A stretch of 64,000 nt of DNA from the NCBI GenBank assembly GCA_963920635.1, contig OY987299.1, positions 131,127,373-131,191,372 on the forward strand. The letters are read 5' to 3'. A program made the position numbers and the translations under genes. Of this stretch, positions 11,061 to 21,359 are shown one piece after another (position 1 is the first letter of the stretch; each line of letters starts with the position of its first letter). The notes under the pieces are model-generated. The model was not told where the DNA came from and did no database searches. It saw nothing but the letters and a program-made list of their open reading frames with translations. Source of the DNA: Pseudeuparius sepicola. Taxonomy: Eukaryota; Arthropoda; Insecta; Coleoptera; Anthribidae.

Positions 11061-11549
11061 AGTAACTGTTGAGATTTGACCCGTAGATATTAAGCTTAAT
11101 CGTAATATTTTATTGTATTAATTTATAGGGCAATAATATTACTTTGCATTAAATTCAATAAATCCCAATAAAGTAATGCGTATTCTTTGGAGCTGGCGGC
11201 TTACGGCCAATCTCTCCCACGTGACCAGTACCATACCCGGGCCGATGTCCAAACTCCAGCATGCCTCAGATCCAGATCAGAGATACCGGTATTTTTACAT
11301 CAGCGTTGGCATCGTTTAATCCTAGGAGTATGTCCGATGACCGGACCTCTATGCAAATGGGACCCGATATCTCTCGACAACGACAACAAACAATATATTC
11401 TCAGGACGTATTTTTTTATTGTAGGTACCTACTTTCTTAATTCTTGAGATAGTATAAATAAATTAAAAAAATTCGGTATGCGCTTAGGTACCCGTTTTTC
11501 GCCATATACGATCTATCGATTTAGAGATCAAAATGGAAGAGTGTTCTAT
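11061..11549. other. Spacer, nothing recognised
   Basis: Only an 86-codon frame (11187-11447) without any recognisable domain is present. No repeat copy was found. Confidence 0.3.
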
Positions 11550-12129
11550 CAAAGTCTAGAAATACTGAAGTCGGCTCACTTCTTTGATCTCTCGGAAAAG
11601 CCGACAATTTTTTGCGAGCGGTCGTAAATCAGCGTCACCCCGCACGCTTCGCATTTACGAGGGCGACTAAACGAAATCGCCGTCAAGCTAGTTATACGGG
11701 GGCAGGTTCATATTGATTTTCCATTATTTAGCAAAGTTTTTACAAATATTAGTATACCTATTTGTAGACTTTGGTACAACATTATTTGTGTAGGTAAGTG
11801 TACCGTTAGTTTTTAGTAGGTACAGTTAAATTAAAATACAAGGTTGCTATTACAGAATCTACATAATTAGTAGGTATATCTGTAACAGACTTTGGTTGGA
11901 ACATGAATAAGAATGCAATTTTTTATGTTTTACGTTCATTTTTAATTAAGCCTAACAAAACATAGAGCAGACAAAAACATAAATAACAAATAAATATTTA
12001 ACGACAAAGAGTTAAACTAATCATATATCTACTTTTTCATCCTGTAGTAAATATTTTGATATTTAAATTGACATAAACAATAGAGAACAAAATATTACGC
12101 ATACGTACCTACACAAGCGTGCGTCTTAC

Positions 12130-13584
12130 CATAAGCTTTTGGCAACAATCTTAATGGGACAGCCGAGGGGACAGCAGCTTTTACTAAACGTTCTCCGGAC
12201 GAAGTGAATGACTGATCATCAAAATGTGCCTTGCAAATTCTTATAGGTTTATATGCCTCTTCAGGTGGAATATTCGCGAATTTATGTTCTCCGATGAACC
12301 CTAAGGCATTCTTCCATTGCTGGCACCTTCAAATTTTCAAAATTTTAATATTATATCTATATTATTCTTCTTCTTCAATCTTACCTTGGACCTTCAGAGT
12401 CTTTAGGAAAAAAGGTAATATAGTCTTTTGAACTGGTTTTACAGCCATCTGCACTGCAGTAAAAAGTAGAGATGGGAAAGTTCCCACTTTACGAAAATTC
12501 CCGGAAAGTTTCCGACAAAAATTTCCGAAACTTTCGGAAAGTTTCCAGTTTTCTTTTTTTAGTGTTTAGTTTAATTAGTCACACTTAGAGCTTTCCAAAA
12601 ATAGCAAATATGTCATATTTTGAGTGAAATTTGTTAAAGATATTGCAGAAAAGTTATACTATCACAAAATGTAAAAGGTTTGCTTTGTAATTGGTATTTC
12701 ATGATCATAATTCAAAATTCCATTTTCAGATTTTAAATTATTAGCATTATTATCTAATTCTACCTACAGTAGGAGTTGCCAGTTTTTTTTGTTAAAAAAA
12801 TACTGTTATTTTTTTGCAGATTTAGCTGGGACAAAGAAAACAGTACTTCTGCTAACCCGAAAGTGATATGCAACCGTGTTGTTCAGATTTTTTATTCACT
12901 TTACTAGTCTAATGAAAAATTGCAACAAAGTCGCCATCTTAATTTTAAAAAAATGGTAATTTGGCGATAACTTTTTGTTTGAAATTAAACTGTTTTTTTT
13001 TCTTTGCAGCATTCAATTTCTTGGGAAAAAACAACACAAGTTTAGTGTTTGAACCGCACCAATGTATCTTAAAAATTACCGAGATAATCGCTAGTATCTG
13101 CTTAATTGCGTCACCCTGTACAAAAGTAAACATAATAAAATAGAAAACTGATAAAATATAGATAAATAAAAAAACATAAAAAAACAAATATGAAAGAATA
13201 TAATAAATACACATATTCATATTATGATTATTATTTACCTAGTTTAATTCAATTTAAACTTATTAAATTTCAGAAGTCAAAGAGTATGTAGAATATAATA
13301 AAATATATTTTATCTGTCGTCTATAGCACACAGTTTATGATTATTCTTTGATCTTTTTTGTATTTTTTAGGTTATGTCGTGAATCTTGGTCAGGCATTTA
13401 TGGCGGCAAATTTAAAATTCCTACATAAATTCCCGGAAAACTTTCCCAGGAATGTTTCCGAAACTTTCAGGGAAAGTTTCCTAAACCTTCAAAGTTTCTT
13501 CCCGGAAAGTTTCCAAAAATGGAAACTTTCCCCGACTTGGAAAGTTTCCGTTGCCCATCTCTAGTAAAAAGCGTTACTAGGCAT
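12130..13584 (-). pseudogene. THAP-domain exons of a P-like transposase, interrupted
   Basis: The THAP fold is a C2CH zinc finger that binds DNA; in P elements it recognises the element ends. On the minus strand an ATG at 13584 opens MPSNAFY, is cut by the hAT element at 12467-13563, and resumes in frame at 12458 with CSADGC (first zinc pair, C-x4-C). A GT donor at 12384 and AG acceptor before 12326 define a 58-nt intron. Exon 2 continues with QQWKNALGF and ICKAHFDDQSF (second pair, C-x2-H) and then a proline-bearing AVPSAVPL tail. A second donor, ATGGTAAGA, follows at 12130. The spacing between the pairs is about 49 residues, within the family range. No catalytic part is present. Copy 2 has the same domain broken by a stop and frameshift. 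The splice sites are inferred by eye. Confidence 0.75.
12467..13563. mobile_element. hAT-type non-autonomous element, 1.1 kb, TAGAGATGGG ends
   Basis: Ends are TAGAGATGGGAAAG and its inverse TTGCCCATCTCTA. The 8-bp direct repeat GTAAAAAG flanks both sides exactly (12459-12466 and 13564-13571), the hAT hallmark. Subterminal arrays of GGAAAGTTTCC-like words occur at both ends (12480-12550 and 13425-13550). The interior (12560-13370) is AT-rich and encodes no recognisable transposase. It sits inside the first exon of the THAP gene. Confidence 0.9.
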
Positions 13585-13800
13585 CACTACAACACAGTCA
13601 CGGTCGGTCGGTAATATTTTGCGCGGTATAGAATTCGAACTAACCGCTCTCAGCTACTCTGTGTACAGCTTATTTTCTTATATTATAAGATATCGATCGG
13701 CTCGATGAGGAGGGGAGCGGGAGAGGGCAAGAGGGAAACGTTTGTTTACACAAGGCCGGGTGCCCGGACTTACTAGTATTTCTCTGGACGCTGGTTCTAT

Positions 13801-14499
13801 GTCATATATACTGTACGGGTATTTTCGTTAATAAATAAATAATGACAACCTCATCCAAAATTCCCAAAACCCCACGCACAGATCTTTTCCGATCTGCATT
13901 TCTCTCGCTCCAAAGCGGCAGACCAAATAATACTTAGGTACAGTTAAGTCGGACAGTGTTGATCGGCGCCCGGCTTCGCCTTTTTACGGGTGCTTTGACT
14001 TTGACTATTGTGCGGCCGACGCCTTTGTGATGGTAATGCCCCGATGAATGGCGAAAACGGGGCCAGAAAATAAACACCGCTCCATTATAACAATTCGTTA
14101 TTTGTTAATCGGCCGGATAACAACAGAGTGGAATTTTTGACAAACATTTATGGCGAGGTTTGGAACCTATAATTGGCTCTTTCACACGACGTTGGCACTA
14201 TTACTTTTTAAGTTTAAAGTTTAACGACCAAGGCAAAAAAATTAATATCTAGTATTGGTCCTACATCATTGGGTGAATGGTAGTATTGTATTAAAATTAT
14301 TCAAAACAATTTTTAACTCTAGAACACGCTGTATCAATATTGACATTTTGTATTTGGTTGTTATTTAAACTTGCCTCTATGGAAAATTCCTTTTTTGCAC
14401 ACCAAAACTTTGTTTTTTGCACTGGACGTGTGTTTCGGTAACCATGTTAGCAACATCAGATGATTATGTGTAATGTACTTATTCCTAAAGTCTCTACCT
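13801..14499. other. Spacer with a GC-richer island (about 13860-14180)
   Basis: Bases 13960-14150 contain GGCGCCCGGCTTCGCC, GTGCGGCCGACGCC and GGCCGGATAACAAC, unlike the AT-rich flanks, and are not repeated elsewhere in the window. This is a candidate unique host segment. No frame is convincing. Confidence 0.35.
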
Positions 14500-14933
14500 G
14501 TCAATATATTAACATGTGTAAGGGGCTGTAGGGGATTGGTCCCTTATCTTTATTTAAACTAAATTTACATTTTGAAATTTCTAGATTTTCATAATCTCCT
14601 ATCAGGTAACTAGATACTAATCTCAAATTTTCCCGTCTTATTCTATGATTATTTTCAAAAGCATGCTCGGCAATGCTAGATTTTTCCAATCGGCCATATT
14701 TTAAATGTCCCATTATGTTCATTAAATCTAGTTTTAAGGAACCTCTAGTATGTCCAACATATACTTTTGATTTTGAACAGCTAACTTCATATATTCGACT
14801 TTTTTCAAAAGATTAATTTTGTCCTTGGGGTTACCTAGCAGGTTTTTAATATCTATTATCTGAAGATTTTTATACCAATTTTAGACCAGTTTCTAGACCT
14901 TTCGTGAACCGCTGGTTGTACGGAATGGAAACA

Positions 14934-15900
14934 TACAGGGTGTCTACTTTTAAGTGTATACAAATCGATAAAAAATGTATTTTGTGAGATATTTTCAAAA
15001 TACTTTTTTTGTTCGAAAGCGATTTTTTTATTTAAAATCTGACACAACAGCGTTAATCAGAACACCCAAAAACCCCTATATACCAAATTTGAAAAAAAAA
15101 ATGTAGAGGGTGTTCGGTTCTACACCGTGTTAAAGTTGAGCAAAATAGGGACTTCAAAGGCACCTGGCGAGTCAAGCGTGCCATGGAATTATTTCAAAAC
15201 AGTGGAAGAATTAACAGGACCACCCAAAGTGTTGATGGAAGAAATTGCAAGAAGAAATATACAGGATGTTTTTCTCTACAGCGTCTCAAATTTCCGATTT
15301 TTTTCGAATTTTATGCTGGTCAAGTTTGCCTTGGATTATGTTTATGTTTTGGTAAAATTTAATTTATTTTACATTTAGTAACATTGCTTCAATAATCCAA
15401 GGCAAACTTGACCAGCATAAAATTCGAAAAAAAAAATCGGAAATTTGAGACGCTGTAGAGAAAAACATCCTGTATATTTCTTCTTGCAATTTCTTCCATC
15501 AACGCTTTGGGTGATCCTGTTAATTCTTCCACTGTTTTGAAATAATTCCATGGCACGCTTGACTCGCCAGGTGCCTTTGAAGTCCCTATTTTGCTCAACT
15601 TTAACACGGTGTAGAACCGAACACCCTCTACATTTTTTGTTAATATTTAGTATATGGGGGTTTTGGGGTGTTCTGATTAACGCTGTTGTGTCAGATTTTG
15701 AATAAAAAATCGCTAAATGGTTTTTGTGAAAATCGGGGTATAAAAAAATCGTAGTCGTCCCTGGATTTGCATTTTGACAAAAGTAAAAACGTCAAAAGAA
15801 GCGTTTTTGAAGACCTTTCGAACAAAAAAAGGTTTTTGAAAATATCTCACAAAATACATTTTTTAACGATTTGTATACACTTAAAAGTAGACACCCTGTA
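14934..15900. mobile_element. 0.97-kb foldback inserted in the Penelope-like element
   Basis: Ends are TACAGGGTGTCTACTTTTAA and its inverse. Arms of about 420-510 bp run into a loop of about 55 bp near 15340-15395. The right arm holds about 110 bp (15720-15830) that the left arm has lost. Both arms contain the same coding-like stretch, plus strand 15127-15260 and minus strand 15475-15607. Related fragments lie at 10593-10785 and 32838-32950. Confidence 0.85.
15127..15270 (+). other. Coding-like fragment carried in both foldback arms (possible Myb/SANT-like)
   Basis: The frame gives KLSKIGTSKAPGESSVPWNY followed by FKTVEELTGPPKVLMEEI and ARRN. The inverted arm (minus strand, about 15466-15607) repeats it with two or three substitutions. 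The W-x-YF-x-x-x-EEL pattern after a basic GTS stretch resembles the third helix of trihelix Myb/SANT-like domains (Myb_DNA-bind_4), but I only see a short piece. Composition differs from the AT-rich arms around it. It may be a captured exon fragment or a remnant of the element's own accessory protein. Confidence 0.35.
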
Positions 15901-16040
15901 TTTAGTATTATCTGGTTTTACCTGAACTTAGTAGAATCTTGAAGTTTTTTCTTATATTTGTGTTTATTAATTACCTTTTTTACCGTGTTTGTGTCGTAAC
16001 CATTGACCTGGGCTATGTTCTTTATCCAACTTAGTTGCTT

Positions 16041-16384
16041 CTATGGGCTCTACGTTTACAAAAGCTCTAAAGATACGAACCTGCCTATAAAAAATATTGA
16101 TGTCGACCTTTTAACAATTGACAAAGCACACTTTATAATTACATATATCTTGCGAATCTAAATAAGAACTGTGCCACATGTTCGGTATTACTTCAAAGTT
16201 AGATCACTCTCATACTTGCTCTCTGTAATTTCGTAGTTGTATATGAAACAATAGGTAACAATGCATCGGCATATTTGTAATGAACTAATAGTCCTGTCAT
16301 AGAAAAACAGGTATCTTCGTAATGTATAGTTTTCAAGAGATTTATTTCGTTCTATTCTTTTCTTTTTAACAGACTTCAAAAAAG
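16041..16384. other. AT-rich spacer, nothing recognised
   Basis: No conserved frame or repeat copy. Part may be a more decayed upstream portion of the Penelope-like element, but no motif is readable. Confidence 0.25.
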
Positions 16385-17060
16385 GAGGAGGTTATCAATT
16401 CGGTTGTATTAATTTTTTTATGTTTGTTAACTCAGAACTCCGTCATTTATAAACCGATTTGGACAATTCTTTTTTTTATTTGAAAGGGTATACCTACAGA
16501 ATGGTCCCATTTAAATTTGAAGAAAAAATTCCACTCCTAAGGGTGGACAAATAGGGCATGAAATTTCATGATTTCGACGACCTTAGAGGTGGCCCCATTT
16601 AAATTTGAAGAAAAAATTCCACCCCTAAAGGTGGAAAAATAGGGGATGAAATTTCATATTGGACCGATTTCGATGATTCTCTTTTTATTAGAAAGGGATT
16701 ACTTTAGGAGTGGCCCCATGTAAATTTGAAGAAAAGATTCCACCCGTAAGGGTGGAAAATAGGGGATGAAATTTCATAGTGGACCGATTTCGATGATTCA
16801 TTCTTTATTGGAAAGGAGGTACCTTGGGTGTGGTCCCACTTAAATTTAAAGAAGATATTCCAACCCTCCTAAAGGTAGATAAATAGGGGATAGAAGTTCA
16901 TATTGGACCGATTTGGATGATTTTTATTTATTTAGAAAGGGGGGGGTTACCTTAGGGGTGGTCACATTTAAATTTGAAGAGAAAAATTTCAATCCTAAGA
17001 TTGGACAAATAGGGGATGGAATTTAATATTGGACCGATTTCGATAATTCTTAATAATTCA
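16385..17060 (+). repeat. Tandem repeat of about 120-bp units
   Basis: Five diverged units are visible, each with GGTGGCCCCATTTAAATTTG, AAGAAAAAATTCCACCCCTA, AATAGGGGATGAAATTTCAT and GGACCGATTTCGATGATTC. Unit starts (TAAATTTGAAG) fall near 16511, 16599, 16721, 16841 and 16967, so the period is about 120-126 bp with a shorter first unit. The array is preceded by GGAGGAGGTTATCAATTCGG. Confidence 0.8.
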
Positions 17061-17104
17061 CTAAAAAATAAGAAATAAAAAAATTGTAACAAAAAAATTA
17101 AAAC

Positions 17105-17430
17105 CTACTTAAAAAATTTGCCCGTATGCACATTTCAACTAAAATTTTAGAAATATTTTTCTCTTTCTAAATTGAGTTATCTTTGGAGTCGGTGACAGTA
17201 AGTTATGATGTATGACATGTAGGATATGATGTATTCATATAAATAGATTTAAATTCCTTGCCCTGACTGTCACCAAATCCAAAGATAACTCAATTTAGAA
17301 AGAGAAAAATATTTCTAAAATTTTAGTTGAAATGTGCATATACGGGCAAATTTGTGAAGTCGGTGTTACTTTTTGTTTTTTTTTATTTTTAGTGGAGTGT
17401 GCATACGGGCAAATTTTTGAAGTCGGTTTT
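17105..17430. repeat. Inverted repeat next to the tandem array
   Basis: Left arm 17113-17194 and right arm 17266-17362 are near-perfect inverses. The arms contain GCCCGTATGCACATTTCAAC and GAGTTATCTTTGGA. The loop holds AT-rich sequence with TATGATGTA. The right side continues with a second GTGCATACGGGCAAATTTTT and TGAAGTCGGTTTTAATTTTT. It could be an end module of the same element as the tandem array. Confidence 0.6.
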
Positions 17431-17524
17431 AATTTTTTTTTGTTAAATTTTTTTCTTTCCATGGATACTAGAACAAAAAAAATGAGAATATGAGGAACAT
17501 TTAAATACATTTTTTAAAATAAGT

Positions 17525-17812
17525 ATACCACGTTCTTAAAAAGGACTAAAAGTTAAATAAATATATAATAATAATATAAAAACGGGCAATAGATAATAAG
17601 TGAGGAGTGTAGAGGAGTACCTAGCTGTCATTGAGAAAACATTTGCAGTGCAATACAATAATTGTTACTTATTGACTTAACTGATCAATATTATCTATTG
17701 CATGCGCCCCACGTTTTTAGAATCTTTATGAGGCTGGGATTTTTTTATACTTTTTAGTCCGTTTTTATATTATTTTAATATACTTTTAGTCTTTTTTAAA
17801 AACGTGGTATAT
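17525..17812. mobile_element. Palindromic MITE, about 290 bp
   Basis: Left end TACCACGTTCTTAAAAAGGA and right end inverse CTTTTTTAAAAACGTGGTA. TA dinucleotides flank both sides, as for Tc1/mariner-type targets. AATAGATAATA and TATCTATTG words repeat in inverse toward the centre. There is no coding. Confidence 0.6.
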
Positions 17813-18219
17813 CTATTAAAAATATACATATTTAAATTTTATTATTTTCTGTTTTTTAGTCTTGTGTTGAAATTTTATTTCAGGTTCTCTTCACCTGAAC
17901 ATATTTGAAATAGAAAATTGTTATACCTACCTACCAATAATATATCAATCTGTTTAATTGTTATTTTCCTGAAATATAAAATAAAGAAGGAATCAAAATT
18001 AACGTCACAAATCATAAAATTTTTATTTCAAGATTAAAACAAATTATTTCCAGATTTTTCTTAGTTACCAATTTATGGTGTTGGAGGTTCTAGTAGTCGG
18101 ATTCTATAGCAAACTGTTAAATAACTTCCTTTCTTGTCTGTCTGTTTGTCATCCTTTCTTTTTAACGTGTTTTTAACACGTTATTTTTATTTATTACCAG
18201 CTTATGGCATGTAGGTCAA
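17813..18219. other. AT-rich spacer, nothing recognised
   Basis: Only a small hairpin near 18160-18190 (AACGTG...CACGTT) is visible. Confidence 0.25.
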
Positions 18220-18838
18220 ATATTTTTTCTTGAAATCGGCATTAAAATGTCTCAAAATCGTCATTAAAAGCACAGAAATCGTACAATAATGTAGCCCATT
18301 ATTGTACGATTTTTTCAATAAGTAGGCCTTGGCGAGATGTAAACATCAAACGTCAGACGCGGAGAAATCGCCCGTAAAAAGTGACCAAATATTCAAAACC
18401 CGGCCGATAAAGGCCCATTTAACTTTTCGTACACATTGCGAAATTGTTTCCTATAGAAGCGCAATCCTTCAGTCTACATATTTTAGTAAATTTGAATATC
18501 AATAGATTTGTTGTGTAGGCTGCACAAGAAGCAGCAGTTTGGTTTTTCTGTTCGAAGGTGCCGTACGTCATTATACTTGTCCTAGGTAGAGCGATCGGTA
18601 AAGTCAAGCAACGCCGCGCGTAGTCGGTTCGTGGACGGGTGATCCCTTATTATTATTTTCTTGCCTAATAAAACATTTTTTTCCGATTTCAAAAAAAATA
18701 TAATATGTACCTCGGCACTGAAGTTCTTTTTATGACTCATGTGGTTTATTTGCCTCGGCCAGAGGCCTCAGCAACTAAACTCCACATGAGTCATAAAAAG
18801 TTGAACTTCAGTGCCTTGGTACATAAATAACTATTATT
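18220..18838 (+). repeat. 5S-module repeat family, copy 2 (fullest)
   Basis: This is the most complete copy. It opens with TTCTTGAAATCGGCATTAAA and runs through ATGTAAACATCAAACGTCAG and TTCGTACACATTGCGAAATT to the 5S-like module at 18592-18649. A tail follows with CCTAATAAAACA (polyadenylation-like) and then an inverted repeat (GGCACTGAAGTTCTTTTTAT, ATGACTCATGTGG, matched by CCACATGAGTCAT and AAAAAGTTGAACTTCAGTGCC minus its first base). It ends TACATAAATAACTATTAT. The copy at 59466-60058 is over 90% alike by eye. Confidence 0.8.
18592..18649 (+). promoter_or_regulatory. 5S rRNA-like internal promoter module (A box to C box)
   Basis: AAAGTCAAGCAACGCCGCGC matches the 5S A-box region (AAGTTAAGCAACnTCGGGC), and 14 bases on GTGGACGGGTGATCC matches the C box (TTGGATGGGTGACC). 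Spacing between them is as in 5S genes. The 5' half of 5S is only weakly similar and the 3' stem is absent, so this is a derived Pol III promoter, as in 5S-headed (SINE3-type) retroposons, and not a 5S gene. The same module is at 59811-59868, and its A-box half is at 3512-3543. Confidence 0.6.
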
Positions 18839-19385
18839 TAATATTCATAATTTTTTTTATAGTAACAAATAACCAATTCTGAGCAAAGTAACTCTAAGTT
18901 TAAAATAGATTGCAAAATTTGAGAAACAGACAAATAGGAGGACAAGAAAGCGAACTAATAAAAACGTGGTAAAATAAAGAGTAGTAACAACTGCAATGAA
19001 CTTTGAGCTTGGCATGAGGTGAATTATTTATAATTATCTACTGAACGTCTGAATTGAAATACCACGATCGGAAATTCGAAGACACTAATACTGTAGGAGC
19101 TTTCGTGAAAAATCGTCGGGCGGTCAATAATTATTAAGCACAAGCAAAATTAATTACAAAGCGTACCGAGTCGTCCGGGGCGCTGCGCTGATCCGCCAGA
19201 CCACCTAATAGACTCGCTCCCGTTTCCCGAAGCACGGCGACCTGCTGGGATATTTATGAGAATCTTCTCAATTTTAGAAGGTCTCCTTAATTTATCGAAG
19301 GCGAATGGCGGCTCCTTTAACGGCAGCCTTCATAAGATCACGTTCGGCCACTTGAATTAGCGATGAGTAGGTGTTCAGCGACTCG
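18839..19385. other. Spacer with a GC-richer island (about 19140-19330)
   Basis: Bases 19150-19330 include CCGAGTCGTCCGGGGCGC and AGACTCGCTCCCGTTTCCC, with AATTAATTAC-type words beside them. They are unrepeated in the window and lack coding frames. This is a candidate host regulatory or conserved non-coding segment. Confidence 0.35.
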
Positions 19386-20663
19386 TACCAGGGTTTCCCA
19401 ACGAAAACTGGACCCCCCCCCCAAAATTAGAATGCCGAGACCCGTCGATTTTAGTTCTTGGGAGGAGCTTTTTTGACATTCAAGCCAACCCGATATGTTC
19501 ATCCCCCTAAGCCCTAGCAACCCCAACTTTAAAATTTCAAATGGAACTACCCTCCTTGTGGCGCATCATTTTAAAGCCTCTTTTATTGTGAATGCAGTAA
19601 TGTATCGTTTTCAGAATTCTGTTGAGATTTGACAGAATTATTATCTAAAAACCGAAAGTTGCCCATCCGCTGTACGCTTAGTAATTTCTACACAAATGCC
19701 CTCCACTAATAAGTTTTTATCTACTACATACGACCAAATTACCTAGTCTTTATTGACGTGTCGATCAGTTTACAAAAAAGTCACAAATGAAAAAGCTCAA
19801 GCAAAACAAAAAAAAGTTTATACGAATTCAAACCTCATATCTTTTTAAAATATGTAACAAAAAGTTATCTACTGTCACAAAAAAGTACCAGTTTTTTTTG
19901 CCTGTAACCACGAAATCGTTAGTTTCAGCCTGCTATTGAAAGTGGAAACGTATTTTCGAAATGGTTTATTCTATCGCGGAAAGGGTAGAAATTGTTGCAA
20001 TTTGTTATCGAAATCATGATTGCGCGAAAGCTACGGCACGAATTGCAACAATTTCTAACCTTTCCCTAATAGAATAAACCGTTTCAAAAACACGTTTCAA
20101 TATCAGGCTAAAACTAACGATTTCGTAGTTACAAAGCAAAAAAAAACGGGGACCTTTATTTTGTGACAGGGACTTCTTGTTATTTTAAAAAGATATAAGG
20201 TTTGAATTCGTATGAACTTTTTTGTTTTGCTTCAGCTTTTTCATTTGTGACTTTTTTGTAAACTGATCGACACGTCATATAAAAACTAGGTAATTTGGTC
20301 GTGAGTAGTAGATAAAAAACTTAATAGTGGCGGGCATTCGTGTAAGAAATACTACGCGTACAGTGAATTGTCAACTTTCTGTTTTTAGCCAATAATTCTG
20401 TCAAATCTCAACAGATTTCTAAAAACGACGCATCACTATATTCACAATGAAAAGGGCTTTAAAATCATGCGCCACAAGGGGGGTAGTTCCATTTGAAATT
20501 TTAAAGTTGGGGTTGCTAGAGATTAGGGGATGAACATATCGAGTTGGCTTGACTGTAAAAAAAGCTCCCCCCAAGAACAAAAATCGACCTGTCTCGGCGA
20601 ATTTTCAAATATTTTTCGGTTTTCTAATTTTTGGGGGTCAAGTTTTCGTTGGAAAACCCTGTA
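19386..20663. mobile_element. 1.28-kb foldback with a transposase start in its centre
   Basis: The left end TACCAGGGTTTCCCAACGAA and the right end inverse TTCGTTGGAAAACCCTGTA bound arms of about 600 bp. The arms meet around a loop of only about 38 bp near 20010-20047. The arms include CTTGTGGCGCATCATTTTAA on the left and its near inverse on the right. The palindrome includes the first codons of a transposase (see next entry). Confidence 0.85.
19961..20080 (+). pseudogene. N-terminal fragment of a DUF4817-type transposase
   Basis: An ATG at 19961 opens MVYSIAERVEIVAICYRNHD, followed by CAKATARIATI. This matches the first helix of the N-terminal helix-turn-helix found in many insect Tc1/mariner-related transposases (pattern YS-x-x-ERVEIV-x-x-YYxNxx-CAxATAR). 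Only about 30 codons exist. The first 14 codons also lie, inverted, in the right arm, where the start is ACG in place of ATG. There is no catalytic domain. Confidence 0.55.
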
Positions 20664-21138
20664 TACTACTCTAACTCTTACCCAAAAGTCACATTCCATT
20701 TTTATCACCCTAGGTACCCCAACTATTTTAATTTCGTTTTCAGAAATAAATAAAATGGGCGAGCACTTCAAAAATACTGCTTTAAAAAATGGTCCTTGTA
20801 TGTACCTTTATAGCAGACCACCCATAGAGCAGAAGCTACCTTTCCGAGATGGCATTGAGATAAAATCCAATACTTGTAAAGCTATACTGAAATTAGGCAG
20901 AGACAAAAAGGAAACGAGAAGGAAAATGTTCATAATCTTGTTTAGTGTTATTTCGTTGAGCTTATATGGAAGACAGTTACACTCCTAATAATTTGTTTAA
21001 CATTTTTTTAAGTAGGTACATTGTGAAGCTTAAACACGCTAGTTGATTTTATAGATTCTAGATATGAGCGGACAGCCCAATAGGTTTTGGTTTTTGCTTC
21101 CTGTTGTACTGTGTTGTTTCCTACAAACAGATCAAATC
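20664..21138. other. Spacer, nothing recognised
   Basis: A 152-codon frame (20530-20988) begins inside the foldback arm and runs out across its end, so it is fortuitous. No repeat copy was found. Confidence 0.3.
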
Positions 21139-21359
21139 GTTTATATGTGTTACAGCCCGTATATGAAAACAGACCGTATGCACGGGCGTAGCCAGGATTT
21201 AGTTTTGGGGGGGTTTAGTTTGAAAAGTAAATAAAACAACAAAAATATACTTACATGAAATTTAATATCTATATATTCTTCCGAAAAACTACGACATATT
21301 TATAAAGTTCTTAACTTTAAATGAAATGGATAAATTAATTTCGTTCCTCTGCGCTAAAT

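Larger units (their letters stand above)
11550..13793 (-). mobile_element. P-like (THAP-encoding) transposon, copy 1, with hAT insertion
   Basis: Inverted ends are CAAAGTCTAGAAATACT on the left and AGTATTTCTCTGGACGCTG on the right. They are flanked by a 7-bp direct repeat GTTCTAT (11543-11549 and 13794-13800). The subterminal regions match those of copy 2 (27959-29352): GTCGTAAATCAGCGTCA, ATACGGGGGCA on the left and GGGAGCGGGA, TGTTTACACA on the right. It encodes a THAP zinc finger on the minus strand. P elements carry an N-terminal THAP domain and make 7-8 bp duplications, so P-like is the best assignment. Without the inserted hAT element it would be about 1.1 kb, too short for a full transposase, so it is non-autonomous. 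Confidence 0.7.
14500..16040 (-). pseudogene. Penelope-like element: C-terminal RT / GIY-YIG remnant
   Basis: Read on the minus strand, 16040-15903 encodes IKNIAQVNGYDTNTVKKV and a lysine-rich stretch typical of the linker after the reverse transcriptase. After the foldback at 14934-15900, 14930-14760 encodes SIPYNQRFTKGLETGLK, LLGNPKDKINLLKK, and then the GIY-YIG motif region RIYEVSCSKSKVYVGHTR. The frame at 14722-14501 gives KSSIAEHAFENNH, also conserved in this nuclease. At least two frameshifts and a stop are present. Penelope-like elements are retroelements with a telomerase-related RT and a GIY-YIG endonuclease. The RT catalytic core is missing, so the copy is 5' truncated and dead. Confidence 0.8.

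Noticed and set aside
16385..17060. CRISPR-like array
   Set aside because: Units of about 120 bp are contiguous and diverged, with no spacer/repeat alternation, and the DNA is eukaryotic.
18556..18655. Functional 5S rRNA gene
   Set aside because: Only the internal promoter part matches. The 5' half is weak, the 3' stem is missing, and it lies inside a dispersed repeat.
20530..20988. 152-codon plus-strand open frame
   Set aside because: It starts in the right arm of the 19386-20663 foldback and crosses the element's end into unrelated sequence. No domain.
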